Assembly: GCA_016177555.1 (NCBI GenBank)
Contig: JACOVB010000335.1
Location: 1 to 8,976, forward strand
Direction of reading: 5' to 3'
DNA length: 8,976 nt
DNA from: Candidatus Rokuibacteriota bacterium
GTDB taxonomy: Bacteria; Methylomirabilota; Methylomirabilia; Rokubacteriales; CSP1-6
Positions 1 through 7,107 of the stretch are shown in pieces. A program made the translations under genes and the position numbers. The notes under the pieces are model-generated. The model saw only the letters and a program-made list of their open reading frames with translations. It was not told the DNA's origin and did not search any database. Every line of letters starts with the position of its first letter. The first letter of the stretch is position 1.

Positions 1-729
1 CTCGGGGCCAGCGACGGGGAGCCACGGCAGCACCTCGACCCCTGGAAGCAGATCGCCGACTACCGCTCGGCGGTGGACGCGCTGAGCTACCTCGACGAGT
101 ACGAGGGCGTCATCGACCGCGAGCGCATCGGCGTCTGGGGAATCTCCTACAGCGGCGGGCATGCCCTCGTCGTCGGCGCCCTCGATCCCCGCGTGAAGTG
201 CGTCGTGTCGCAGATCCCCATCATCGAGGGCTGGTACAACTCCATGCGCGCCCATGGCTCGGTCGGCTTCCGGGAGCTGACGGCGCTGGTCAACCAGGAG
301 CGGCGGCAGCGGTACCTCACCGGCCGGCACGGCACGATCCCGCATTCGGGCGACCCCAAGACCGAGGTGGTCACCTGGCCGCACCCGGAGACGCGGCCCG
401 TCTTCATGAAGATCAAGGAGACGACGGCGCCGCGGCACGAGCACCACAGCACGATCCAGTCCGTCGAGCACGTCTGGGCCTACGACGTCCGCCCCTTCCT
501 TCCCCGGATCCTCGACACCCCGACGCTCATGATCGTCGCGGAGGGCGACGACCTGACGATGTGGGAGCGGGAGGTCCCCGCCTTCGGCGAGATCGCGACG
601 AGCAAGAAGAAGCTGTTCGTCCAGCGGAAGAGCACCCACATGAGCATGTACAGCAACCTGTCCCACCTCGCGATCGCGGGGAAGGAGGCGGCGGACTGGT
701 GCCGCCAGTGGCTCATCGAGTCGAGGTAG
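1..729 (+). CDS. Alpha/beta hydrolase, 5'-truncated by window edge
   Basis: The reading frame is open from the first base, so the N-terminus lies outside the window; 242 residues plus a TAG stop are visible. A GTG at 73 could be read as a start, but the preceding 24 codons read like protein of this fold (GASDGEP, then DPWKQIADYRSAVDAL), so I treat it as internal. In window residue numbering, the nucleophile elbow is WGISYSGG at 46-53, with Ser49 the likely nucleophile (GxSxS instead of the textbook GxSxG). The acid is probably Asp183 or Asp184 in EGDD, and the catalytic His is probably His213 in STHMSMY. A lid-like insert rich in charged residues and His lies between about 85 and 160. The fold is that of cytosolic esterases and dienelactone-hydrolase or S15-related enzymes; the substrate cannot be told. 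The next gene starts 50 nt downstream on the same strand, so co-transcription is likely. Confidence 0.85.
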   Translation, partial: LGASDGEPRQHLDPWKQIADYRSAVDALSYLDEYEGVIDRERIGVWGISYSGGHALVVGALDPRVKCVVSQIPIIEGWYNSMRAHGSVGFRELTALVNQERRQRYLTGRHGTIPHSGDPKTEVVTWPHPETRPVFMKIKETTAPRHEHHSTIQSVEHVWAYDVRPFLPRILDTPTLMIVAEGDDLTMWEREVPAFGEIATSKKKLFVQRKSTHMSMYSNLSHLAIAGKEAADWCRQWLIESR

Positions 730-742
730 CCGGGGCTCCGGC
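729..742 (+). terminator. Short GC stem-loop at the hydrolase stop codon
   Basis: GCCGG and CCGGC arms (5 bp) flank a 4-nt GGCT loop, beginning on the last base of the TAG stop. No T-run follows; an alternating CG stretch (741-750) comes next. This is a weak terminator or mRNA-end structure at best, and could be chance in DNA this GC-rich. Confidence 0.2.
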
Positions 743-767
743 GCGCGCGCGGTCGACACTCAAGGCG

Positions 768-774
768 AAGGAGG
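768..774 (+). promoter_or_regulatory. Shine-Dalgarno AAGGAGG deciding the SDR start
   Basis: A perfect AAGGAGG lies 5 nt before the GTG at 780. It selects this GTG as the SDR start over the much longer open frame that extends upstream through the hydrolase gene in another phase. Confidence 0.85.
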
Positions 775-779
775 ACAAC

Positions 780-1481
780 GTGGAAGGCTCCGGGAGCGTG
801 GTCGTGGTCGGCGGGACGGCGGGGCTCGGCAAGGAGGTGGCGCGGCACTACGCAGGGCGCGGCCGCGACGTCGTGATCTCGGGGCGCGACCGGGCGCGCG
901 CCGCGGCCGTGGCGGGCGAGATCGGCGGCCGCACGCGCGGCCTGGGGCTGGACCTGGCGGAACCGAAAGCGATCGCCGGCAGCCTGGCGGAGGTGGGGCC
1001 CGTCGGCCAGCTCGTGATCACCGCCATCGAGCGGGACCAGAACACCGTGCGCGACTACGACGTGGGCCGCGCGGTGCGGCTGGCCACGCTGAAGCTGGTG
1101 GGCTACACCGAGGTCGTGCACGCGCTGGCCTCGCGCCTGGAGAAGGACAGCGCCATTGTCCTCTTCGGCGGCCTCGCGAAGGAGCGGCCCTACCCGGGCT
1201 CCACGACGGTCAGCACGGTGAACGGCGGCGTCTCGGCGCTGGTCCGGACCCTGGCGATCGAGCTGGCGCCCATCCGGGTGAATGCGCTGCACCCGGGCAT
1301 CGTGGGCGACAGCCCCTACTGGGCGGACAAGACCGAGGCGCTGGAGCGCGTCAGGGCGCGGACGCCGACGGGCCGGCTCGCCACGATGCGGGACATCGTC
1401 GGGGCGACCGTCTTCCTCCTGGAGAACCCCGCCATGAACGGCGTGGATCTCAACGTGGATGGCGGCTGGGTGGTGCTCTGA
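780..1481 (+). CDS. Divergent short-chain dehydrogenase/reductase (SDR) family protein
   Basis: A 233-residue protein starting at a GTG with an excellent ribosome site. The N-terminal Rossmann motif is present as GGTAGLG (residues 11-17) with SGRD at 34-37, so a dinucleotide, possibly NADP(H), is probably bound. The C-terminal half carries classical SDR features: TLAIELAPIRVNALHPG at about 157-173 and the closing GVDLNVDGGW at 221-230. The catalytic region is atypical. By hand alignment the usual Ser is Gly130/Gly131, the YxxxK Tyr and Lys positions hold Val144 and Asn148 (VSTVN), and the NNAG motif is absent (ITAIE at 80-84). It belongs to the SDR fold, but it either uses another mechanism or is not a conventional dehydrogenase. 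The length is normal for the family and there is no frameshift. It lies between a hydrolase and a beta-hydroxyacid dehydrogenase on the same strand, consistent with one catabolic operon. Substrate unknown. Confidence 0.85.
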   Translation: MEGSGSVVVVGGTAGLGKEVARHYAGRGRDVVISGRDRARAAAVAGEIGGRTRGLGLDLAEPKAIAGSLAEVGPVGQLVITAIERDQNTVRDYDVGRAVRLATLKLVGYTEVVHALASRLEKDSAIVLFGGLAKERPYPGSTTVSTVNGGVSALVRTLAIELAPIRVNALHPGIVGDSPYWADKTEALERVRARTPTGRLATMRDIVGATVFLLENPAMNGVDLNVDGGWVVL

Positions 1482-1483
1482 GA

Positions 1484-1497
1484 GATCCCGTGGGATC
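1484..1497 (+). repeat. Perfect inverted repeat GATCCC-GT-GGGATC
   Basis: Two 6-bp arms separated by 2 bp begin 3 nt after the SDR stop codon. In RNA it would form a 5-bp stem with a CGTG tetraloop. No T-run follows. It could be an mRNA 3'-end structure, a protein-binding palindrome, or chance. Confidence 0.35.
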
Positions 1498-1532
1498 GCC
1501 GGCGCGGCCGCGGACGGGAGGACGGAGGGGCC

Positions 1533-2423
1533 ATGCGTGAGGGCGGGCGGGTTGCGCTTCTGGGGGCCGGGCGGATGGGCGGCGCCATGGTCGGGACGTT
1601 GCGCCGGGCCGGGTTCGACGTCACGGTGTGGAATCGGAGCCGGGAACGGGCCGAGGCCGTGGCGGCGCCGGTGGAGGCGCGCGTGGCCCGGAGCGCGCAG
1701 GAGGCCGTGGCCGGGGCCGAGGTCGTGCTCAGCAGCCTGGCCGACGACCTGGCCGTGAAGGACGTCTACACCGGCGCCGCCGGCGCCGCGGCTGCGCTCG
1801 CCGCGGGCACGGTGGTGCTCGAGACGAGCACGATCGCGCCGCAGACCGTCCATGCGATCCGCCCGGCCATCGAGGCCCGCGGCGCAGCGCTGCTGGACGC
1901 CCCTGTCTCCGGGAGCGTGGCGCTGGTCGAGGCGGGCCAGCTCACCATTATGGTCGGCGGTGAGGCCCCCGTGCTCGAGCGCGCCCGGCCGGTGCTGGCG
2001 GCCCTGTCCGCCAGGCTCTTCCACGTGGGGGCTCTCGGCAGCGGCGCCACGGTGAAGCTCGCCGTGAACGCCCTCGTGCACGCGATCAACGTGGCCCTGT
2101 CCGAGGCCCTCGTGCTGGCCGAGAAGGCAGGCGTGGCCCGGAGCGCGGCCTACGACGTCTTCGCCGCGGGCGCGGGCGCGGCGCCCTTCGTGCTCTACAA
2201 GCGCGCCGCCTTCGAGCGCCCCGACGAGACGCCCGTGACCTTCAGACTGGACCTGGCGGCCAAGGACCTGGACCTGATCCTCGCCCTGGCGGCGCAGGTG
2301 GGGGCCAGGATGGACCAGGCCACGGTCAACCGGGCGACGGCGGGGGCAGCCATCGCGGCGGGGCTCGGAAGCCGGGACGCGAGCGCCATCGCGACCTTCC
2401 TGCGGAGCCAGGGGAGAGGCTGA
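1533..2423 (+). CDS. NAD(P)-dependent oxidoreductase, 3-hydroxyisobutyrate dehydrogenase/GLYR family
   Basis: A 296-residue protein of normal length for the beta-hydroxyacid dehydrogenase family, which oxidises 3-hydroxy acids such as 3-hydroxyisobutyrate or reduces semialdehydes such as tartronate or succinic semialdehyde in the cytosol. The nucleotide-binding motif is GAGRMG at 11-16. The second strand ends in WNRS at 33-36, where the Arg favours NADP(H). The substrate-binding motif is DAPVSGS at 122-128. The catalytic Lys is K175 in GATVKLAVN, and the conserved KDLDL at 244-248 follows. All key residues are present, so it should be active; which hydroxy acid it uses cannot be told. The ATG is preceded by two GGAGG boxes (1517-1521 and 1524-1528), the second 4 nt away. 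It follows the SDR gene by 51 nt and is last in the + strand block. A link to valine breakdown is tempting beside a branched-chain-type transporter but unproven. Confidence 0.92.
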   Translation: MREGGRVALLGAGRMGGAMVGTLRRAGFDVTVWNRSRERAEAVAAPVEARVARSAQEAVAGAEVVLSSLADDLAVKDVYTGAAGAAAALAAGTVVLETSTIAPQTVHAIRPAIEARGAALLDAPVSGSVALVEAGQLTIMVGGEAPVLERARPVLAALSARLFHVGALGSGATVKLAVNALVHAINVALSEALVLAEKAGVARSAAYDVFAAGAGAAPFVLYKRAAFERPDETPVTFRLDLAAKDLDLILALAAQVGARMDQATVNRATAGAAIAAGLGSRDASAIATFLRSQGRG

Positions 2424-2432
2424 GCCGGCCTT

Positions 2433-2466
2433 CGCCCCGGGGGGCGGACGGCGGTCTCATGCCGCC
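2433..2466. terminator. Possible bidirectional terminator between convergent genes
   Basis: The 49-bp gap between two converging genes holds two compact GC hairpins. CGCCC-CGGG-GGGCG lies at 2433-2446. GGCGG paired with CCGCC lies at 2450-2466, with a 7-nt interior including one possible T-G pair. Neither strand shows a T-run, so this is not a classical intrinsic terminator; position is the main argument. Confidence 0.35.
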
Positions 2467-2472
2467 TCCCCG

Positions 2473-3186
2473 TCAGGCGAGGTCGGCGCCGAGATACGCC
2501 TCCCGGATATGCGACTGGGCCAGCAGCTCGCCCGGCTGGCCCTGGGAGACCACCCGTCCCCCCTCGAGGACATAGGCGCGTTCCGCGATCTCCAGCGCCT
2601 TGACGACGTTCTGCTCGATGAGCAGGATCGAGACGCCGTCGCGGTGGATGGCCTGCACGACCTCGAAGACCTGGTCCACCACCGCCGGGGCCAGGCCGAG
2701 CGAGGGCTCGTCCACCAGGAGGAGCCGCGGCCGGGCCATCAGCGCCCGCCCGATGGCCAGCATCTGCTGCTGCCCGCCCGAGAGGGAGCCGGCCAGCTGG
2801 CGGTGCCGCTCGCGGAGGATGGGGAAGATGGCGTAGACGCGCTCGAGGCTCTCGCTCCGGGCGCCGCGCACGGCCCGCCGGTAGCAGCCGAGCTCGAGGT
2901 TCTCCTCCACGGTCATGCCGCCGAAGAGCCGCCGGCCCTCCGGAATGATGGCGACGCCCCGCTGGCATACCTCCTGGGCGCTGCTGGCCGTGACGTCGGC
3001 TCCATCCAGACGCAGGCGGCCCCGCCGGATCGGGAGCAGGCGGGCGATGGCGTTGATCAGCGTCGTCTTGCCCGCGCCGTTGGGGCCCACCACGGCGACG
3101 CACTCGCCGTGGCCCACCGTGAGCGAGATGTCCCAGAGGGCCGGGGCATCCCCGTACCCGACGTGGAGGTCCTCGGCCTCAAGCAT
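2473..3186 (-). CDS. livF: HAAT-family ABC transporter ATP-binding protein LivF
   Basis: A 237-residue ATPase subunit that powers uptake through the LivH/LivM pore from the cytoplasmic side of the inner membrane. Walker A is GPNGAGKT at 34-41, the signature LSGGQ is at 135-139 and Walker B LLLVDE is at 155-160. The family-typical IPEGRRLF follows the Q-loop region (81-88), and LLIEQN occupies the switch position, where LivF proteins usually carry Gln rather than His. The C-terminus (REAYLGADLA) is typical. The start ATG overlaps the end of the upstream livM-livG gene by 8 nt (ATGCTTGA), which points to translational coupling. It is the last gene of the livK-livH-livMG-livF operon. Assignment to LivF is firm; the transported compound is set by the binding protein, not by this subunit. 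Confidence 0.95.
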   Translation of the reverse strand: MLEAEDLHVGYGDAPALWDISLTVGHGECVAVVGPNGAGKTTLINAIARLLPIRRGRLRLDGADVTASSAQEVCQRGVAIIPEGRRLFGGMTVEENLELGCYRRAVRGARSESLERVYAIFPILRERHRQLAGSLSGGQQQMLAIGRALMARPRLLLVDEPSLGLAPAVVDQVFEVVQAIHRDGVSILLIEQNVVKALEIAERAYVLEGGRVVSQGQPGELLAQSHIREAYLGADLA

Positions 3187-4951
3187 AGGCCTTCCCGAGA
3201 TAGGCGGCGATGACCTCCGGCTGCCTGATGACCTCCCGCGGCCGGCCCTCGGCGATGAGCTGGCCGTGGTTCAGCACCACGACCCGGTCGGTCAGGTCCA
3301 CCACGGCCCGCATGATGTGCTCGATGAAGAGGATGGTGGCGCCCCGCCGGCGGATCTCCCGCACGAGCGCCAGCGCGGCGGCGATCTCCGAGGGCGTCAG
3401 GCCCGAGAGGACCTCGTCCAGCAGGACGAGCCGGGGCCCCGAGGCCAGCCCGCGCGCCAGCTCGAGGAACTTGCGCTGATGCAGGTTCAGCTCCGTGGGC
3501 AGGGCCGCGGCGCGGTCGGCGAGGCCGACGAAGTCGAGCCACTGGCGGGCCTCCCGCTCGGCCCGTCCGCGGTCGAGGCGCCCCCCGCCGAACATGCCCG
3601 CCAGCGTGACATTGTCCTGGACCGTCAGGCGCGCGAAGGGCCGCGGGATCTGATAGGTGCGCGCGACACCCAGCCGGGCGATGCGGTGCCCGGGCTGGCG
3701 GGCGAGGTCCGTGCCGTTGAAGAGGATGCGGCCGGCGTCGGGACGGTAATAGCCGCTGATGACGTTGACGAGCGTCGACTTGCCCGAGCCGTTGGGCCCC
3801 ACCAGGCCCAGGATCTCCCCCTCGCGGATCTCGAAGTCAACGCCGGCCAGCGCCTGGACGCCGTGGAAGGCCTTGCGCACGCCCTCGCAGCGCACCAGCG
3901 GGCGGGAGGCCGGCCCCCGCCCGGGGGGCGCGCTCCCGTCGGGGGCTGGCTGGGACAGGAGCCGGCTGGCGGCCGGGGCCGGCTCGCCGGCCGGCACCGC
4001 CGCGGGGGCCCGGCCGGGGCGGCGGCGGCCCACGAGCCCGAAGAGCCCCTGGGGCAGGAAGAGGATCACCGCGATGAGCGTGAGCCCGACCACGGCGCGC
4101 CCGACGACGGCCCACTCTCCCCCGACGAAGGCGTAGGTGAGGAGGGTCACGAACGTGGCCCCCACGGCCGGGCCCAGCCAGTGCCGGGCGCCGCCCAGCA
4201 CGCACATGAGGACGACGTAGAGCGGCACCGTGATCGAGAAGGTCTCGGCCACGGTGACGTAGGTGACGAAGATCGCGTGGATGCCCCCGGCCACGCCGGC
4301 CAGGAAGCAGGAGAGACCGAGGGCGATGAGCTTGAAGCGGTAGGTGGGGACGCCCAGCACTTCAGCCACGTCCTCGTCGTCGGCGATGGCGAAGAGGCCC
4401 CGGCCGAGCCGGGCGCCCTGCACGATCCAGGCGGCGCCCACCGCGGCCAGCGCCACGGCCAGGCCCAGCACGTAGATCGTGGACGCCGCGCTGGCGAAGA
4501 TCTTCGGGACCGCCACCGCGGCCAGGAACACCCCGGGGCCGCCGTCGATCCGCGTGTTGAGCACGATGGTGGCCAGCACGAAGGTGACCGCGAGCGTCAG
4601 CAGCGCGAACAGTTCTCCCCGGAGCCGTCGGACGCGGAACACCACCGCCCCGACCCCCAGGCCCAGGAGCGCCGCCACGCCCCCGGCGGCGGGCAAGGTC
4701 CACGCGAAGGGCATGCCGAAGCTGACGGCCAGCGTCGCCGCGGCGTACATGCCGGCGCCGAAGAACGCGCCGTGGCCGAACGAGAAGTAGCCCGAGAAGC
4801 CGCTGAGGATGGTCCATGAGGTGGCGAGCGCGATCCAGTGGAAGACCAGGTAGAGGAAGGACTCGACGAAGGCCGGCGGGCGGAGGGCCGGGACGAGCGC
4901 GAGGGCGAGTCCTGCCACGAGGAAGGCGGCGGCGCCGGCCGGTCGCGGCAT
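3179..4951 (-). CDS. livMG: LivM-LivG fusion: HAAT permease joined to ATP-binding protein
   Basis: A single 590-residue frame joins the second permease (about 1-307) to an ATPase (about 351-590). The linker (about 308-350) is rich in Pro, Ala, Gly and Arg. Permease hallmarks are many hydrophobic helices, GYFSFGHGAFFGAGMYAAA at 54-72, the cytoplasmic coupling loop around GRGLFAIADDEDVAEVLGV (183-201) and GGARHWLGPAVGA at 253-265. ATPase hallmarks are Walker A GPNGSGKS at 385-392, Walker B LVLLDE at 508-513 and switch His545 in IEHIM. The signature position reads LNLHQ (488-492) instead of LSGGQ, and Walker B is followed by Val instead of Pro. I chose the ATG at 4951, which leaves one base after the livH stop (TGAcATG). 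A TTG 11 codons upstream would overlap livH and adds an unlikely N-terminus. There is no frameshift or internal stop. LivM-LivG fusions are known in several soil bacteria, so the fusion looks genuine. Confidence 0.93.
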   Translation of the reverse strand: MPRPAGAAAFLVAGLALALVPALRPPAFVESFLYLVFHWIALATSWTILSGFSGYFSFGHGAFFGAGMYAAATLAVSFGMPFAWTLPAAGGVAALLGLGVGAVVFRVRRLRGELFALLTLAVTFVLATIVLNTRIDGGPGVFLAAVAVPKIFASAASTIYVLGLAVALAAVGAAWIVQGARLGRGLFAIADDEDVAEVLGVPTYRFKLIALGLSCFLAGVAGGIHAIFVTYVTVAETFSITVPLYVVLMCVLGGARHWLGPAVGATFVTLLTYAFVGGEWAVVGRAVVGLTLIAVILFLPQGLFGLVGRRRPGRAPAAVPAGEPAPAASRLLSQPAPDGSAPPGRGPASRPLVRCEGVRKAFHGVQALAGVDFEIREGEILGLVGPNGSGKSTLVNVISGYYRPDAGRILFNGTDLARQPGHRIARLGVARTYQIPRPFARLTVQDNVTLAGMFGGGRLDRGRAEREARQWLDFVGLADRAAALPTELNLHQRKFLELARGLASGPRLVLLDEVLSGLTPSEIAAALALVREIRRRGATILFIEHIMRAVVDLTDRVVVLNHGQLIAEGRPREVIRQPEVIAAYLGKAYA

Positions 4952-4952
4952 G

Positions 4953-5804
4953 TCAGAGCCGATCGGGCCGGAGCACCAGGACAAGGATGAGCAGCGCGAA
5001 GGACACCAGCGGCGCCCAGGAAGGCTCCGCTACCGCCATGGTGACCGACTCGCTCAGCCCGATGCCGATGCCCGCCACCAGGGGGCCCAGCGGATTGCCG
5101 AGGCCGCCGAGGATGACGACGGCGAAGACCACGCCGATCCACGCATAGATCTGCGAGGGCGCCAGCGTGTAGACGAGCGCCACGAAGGTCCCCGCCACGC
5201 CGGCGTAGGCTGCCCCGACGCCCGAGAGCAGCAGCGCCAGCCGCCGGGGGGAGACGCCGAAGGCCGCGGCGATGTCCGGGTCCTCGACGCTCGCCCGCAT
5301 GCCCTTGCCGACCCAGGTGAAGCGCAGCCATGCCCACGTCAGGAACGACAGCGCCGCGGCCGCGAGCAGCATGCAGAGCTCGGTCACCGGCACGAACAGC
5401 GGGCCGAGACGGAACGACATGGTCGCGTACGGGGACTCGAGGCGCCGGAAGTCGGCCGTCCACACCCACTGGATCACGCTCTCGATGACCACGGTGAGGC
5501 CGAAGGTGACCAGCAGCGACGCGAGCTCGTTGACGCGGAACGCGTCGAAGGCCCACTGCAGCGCCACCCCCAGCACGAAGAAGGCGGGCGCGATGAGCAG
5601 CACCGTCAGGAAGGGATTCATCCCGCCGGTCCCGGCGAGGTGGTAGGTGAGGTACGCGCCCAGGAACACCAGCGCGAAGTGCGCCAGGTTGATCAGGCGC
5701 AGGAGCCCCCAGGAGAGGCCGAGCCCGAGCCCCAGCAGGCCGTACAGCCCTCCGATGAAGAGCCCGGAGAGGAGCGACTGCCCGAGGAGCGTCAGGCTCG
5801 GCAT
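4953..5804 (-). CDS. livH: HAAT-family ABC transporter permease LivH
   Basis: A 283-residue, very hydrophobic inner-membrane protein forming half of the translocation pore with the LivM domain. Family marks are the N-terminal YGLLGLGLGLSWGLLRLINLAH region (about 21-42), running into GAYLTY (49-54), then the coupling-loop sequence GKGMRASVEDPDIAAAFGV (166-184), where the ATPases dock, and VILGGLGNPLGPLVAG near 230-245. Roughly eight membrane segments can be picked out by eye. The length is usual for the family. The ATG at 5804 lies 26 nt below the last base of the livK stop; I see no good Shine-Dalgarno in that gap, only GC-rich sequence, so translation may depend on livK. The next gene begins one base after its stop. 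Confidence 0.94.
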   Translation of the reverse strand: MPSLTLLGQSLLSGLFIGGLYGLLGLGLGLSWGLLRLINLAHFALVFLGAYLTYHLAGTGGMNPFLTVLLIAPAFFVLGVALQWAFDAFRVNELASLLVTFGLTVVIESVIQWVWTADFRRLESPYATMSFRLGPLFVPVTELCMLLAAAALSFLTWAWLRFTWVGKGMRASVEDPDIAAAFGVSPRRLALLLSGVGAAYAGVAGTFVALVYTLAPSQIYAWIGVVFAVVILGGLGNPLGPLVAGIGIGLSESVTMAVAEPSWAPLVSFALLILVLVLRPDRL

Positions 5805-5829
5805 GCCGCGGGGGCCCGGGCGGCGCCCC

Positions 5830-7035
5830 TCAGGGCACCAGGAGCCGGGCGCCCGGCGCCGCGAACTCCTTGGGCCAGACGATCAGCCACTTGCCGTTCT
5901 GGACCTGCTTCACCTTGGAGAGGTCGTCCCCGTAGTTGTTGGGGCCGTCGAACCGGAGCTTGCCGAGGATGGTGTCGACGCGGTTCTGCCTGAGCCACTT
6001 GGCGCGGGTCTTGTCGTCCAGGCTCTTGGTCGCCTCCACCGACGCCTGGATGAGCTGCCAGGCCGCGTAGGAGCCGCCCGCCTGGACGTCGGCCGACTGG
6101 TAGGGCAGGCCGGCCTTCGCGGCCCGCTCGCGGAAGAGCTTCACGAACTCGGCGGCCGTGGGATTCGAGGTGAGCGGCGGATGCTCCTCGAAGGCCGTGC
6201 TGGAGAGCGCGTACTTGCCCTCCGGGGCCAGCGCCAGCGGGCCCGGCGCCGGATAGAGGTAGAAGTGGCTCTTGGGCGTGTAGTCGAGCTTCTTCAGCGC
6301 CTCGAGGAGCCCGTTGCCCTCGAGCCCGATGGCCCCCATCCACATGAAGTCGGGGTTCGCGTCGCGGACGCGTGCCGCGATGGCGCCGAAGTCCCGGTTG
6401 CCGAACTCGAACTCGAGATAGAGCACCTCGCGGAGGCCGCGTTTCGCCGCCACCTCGCGGGCGCCCACGGACATGAAGTGCACCGAGGGGAACTTGCTCG
6501 TCACGATGGCGACCGTCTTCGGGGGCTTGGCGGAGGAGGCCAGCGCGTCGAAGAGCAGGTTGGGGAACGTCCGCGCCGGCTCCGGGCCGATGGGCCAGGT
6601 CGGGAAGTGCATCTCGTACTTCGCCAGGTGCGGGATGCCGAAGGAATGGTGCACGAGCATCTTCTCGTGGCGCTGGGCGACGGCCATGGCCGAGAGGATG
6701 CCGCCGGTCGCGTAGGGGCCGATGAGCACGTCGACCTTGTCGACGGTGATCAGCTTCTCGTAGAGCGTGCGCGTGAGGTCGGGCTTCGACTGGTCGTCGA
6801 ACAGGACCCACTCGACCGGCCGGCCCAGGAGCCCGGTCTTCTTGTTGAGCTGCTCCACGTAGATCTCGCCGACGATCTTGTGCACGAGCGCGGTCGCCGC
6901 CAGCGGTCCGGTGAGGGCCAGCGTGCCGCCGACGCGGATCGGCTGCCCGGAGGGGGCGGCGCCTGCCGCGGCGACCAGGGCGAGGATGGTGAGACCGGCA
7001 AGTGCGCTGAGGAATCCACGGTGTCTGAGCGTCAT
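5830..7035 (-). CDS. livK: HAAT-type periplasmic substrate-binding protein (LivK-like)
   Basis: A 401-residue type I periplasmic binding protein, the receptor that captures the ligand outside the inner membrane and delivers it to LivH/LivM. Residues 1-26 form a signal peptide: RHR, a hydrophobic core, then AAAGA with cleavage probably near residue 26. There is no lipobox Cys, so the mature protein should be soluble and periplasmic. The mature fold begins with IRVGGTLALTGPLA (33-46); IGPYATGGILSA (105-116), PKTVAIVTS (172-180) and NPDFMWMGAIG (227-237) are typical of the family. The protein has no cysteine at all. The ATG at 7035 is chosen because a strong Shine-Dalgarno precedes it and a signal peptide follows directly; the open frame to 7209 encodes an unlikely leader. 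It is the first gene of the operon, divergent from the bicupin gene. An amino acid, aromatic acid or other small carboxylate are all possible ligands. Confidence 0.92.
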   Translation of the reverse strand: MTLRHRGFLSALAGLTILALVAAAGAAPSGQPIRVGGTLALTGPLAATALVHKIVGEIYVEQLNKKTGLLGRPVEWVLFDDQSKPDLTRTLYEKLITVDKVDVLIGPYATGGILSAMAVAQRHEKMLVHHSFGIPHLAKYEMHFPTWPIGPEPARTFPNLLFDALASSAKPPKTVAIVTSKFPSVHFMSVGAREVAAKRGLREVLYLEFEFGNRDFGAIAARVRDANPDFMWMGAIGLEGNGLLEALKKLDYTPKSHFYLYPAPGPLALAPEGKYALSSTAFEEHPPLTSNPTAAEFVKLFRERAAKAGLPYQSADVQAGGSYAAWQLIQASVEATKSLDDKTRAKWLRQNRVDTILGKLRFDGPNNYGDDLSKVKQVQNGKWLIVWPKEFAAPGARLLVP

Positions 7036-7041
7036 GAACGT

Positions 7042-7048
7042 CCCTCCT
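7042..7048 (-). promoter_or_regulatory. livK: Shine-Dalgarno AGGAGGG fixing the livK start
   Basis: On the - strand AGGAGGG lies 6 nt before the ATG at 7035. It decides the start over upstream in-frame codons, none of which is followed by a signal peptide. Confidence 0.85.
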
Positions 7049-7060
7049 GGATGCGATCCA
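7048..7060 (-). repeat. Small inverted repeat beside the livK ribosome site
   Basis: TGGAT-GCG-ATCCA has two 5-bp arms with a 3-bp centre. Its inner edge shares one base with the Shine-Dalgarno. It could be an operator half-pair or a small mRNA stem affecting livK translation; chance is also possible. Confidence 0.3.
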
Positions 7061-7107
7061 CGATGACCTCGGCCGTCAGTCCCACACGCCACCCCCGCTC
7101 CCACGAC

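Noticed and set aside
741..750. Alternating CG run as a Z-DNA or slippage element
   Set aside because: Only five dinucleotides in GC-rich DNA; not distinctive enough to support a function.
480..2081. Long open frame on the - strand opposite the SDR and dehydrogenase genes
   Set aside because: It is Arg/His/Gly/Ala-rich, has no recognisable motif or ribosome site, and lies opposite two well-supported genes; this is usual for very GC-rich DNA.
2915..4819. 634-codon open frame on the + strand opposite livF and livMG
   Set aside because: The composition is biased to Arg, Gly, Glu and Pro with no domain; the opposite strand encodes intact transporter genes with all motifs.
4951..4984. Upstream TTG start for the LivM-LivG fusion
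   Set aside because: It would overlap livH by 32 nt and add MSWCSGPIGSD before the typical N-terminus; the ATG at 4951 fits the tight spacing of the operon.
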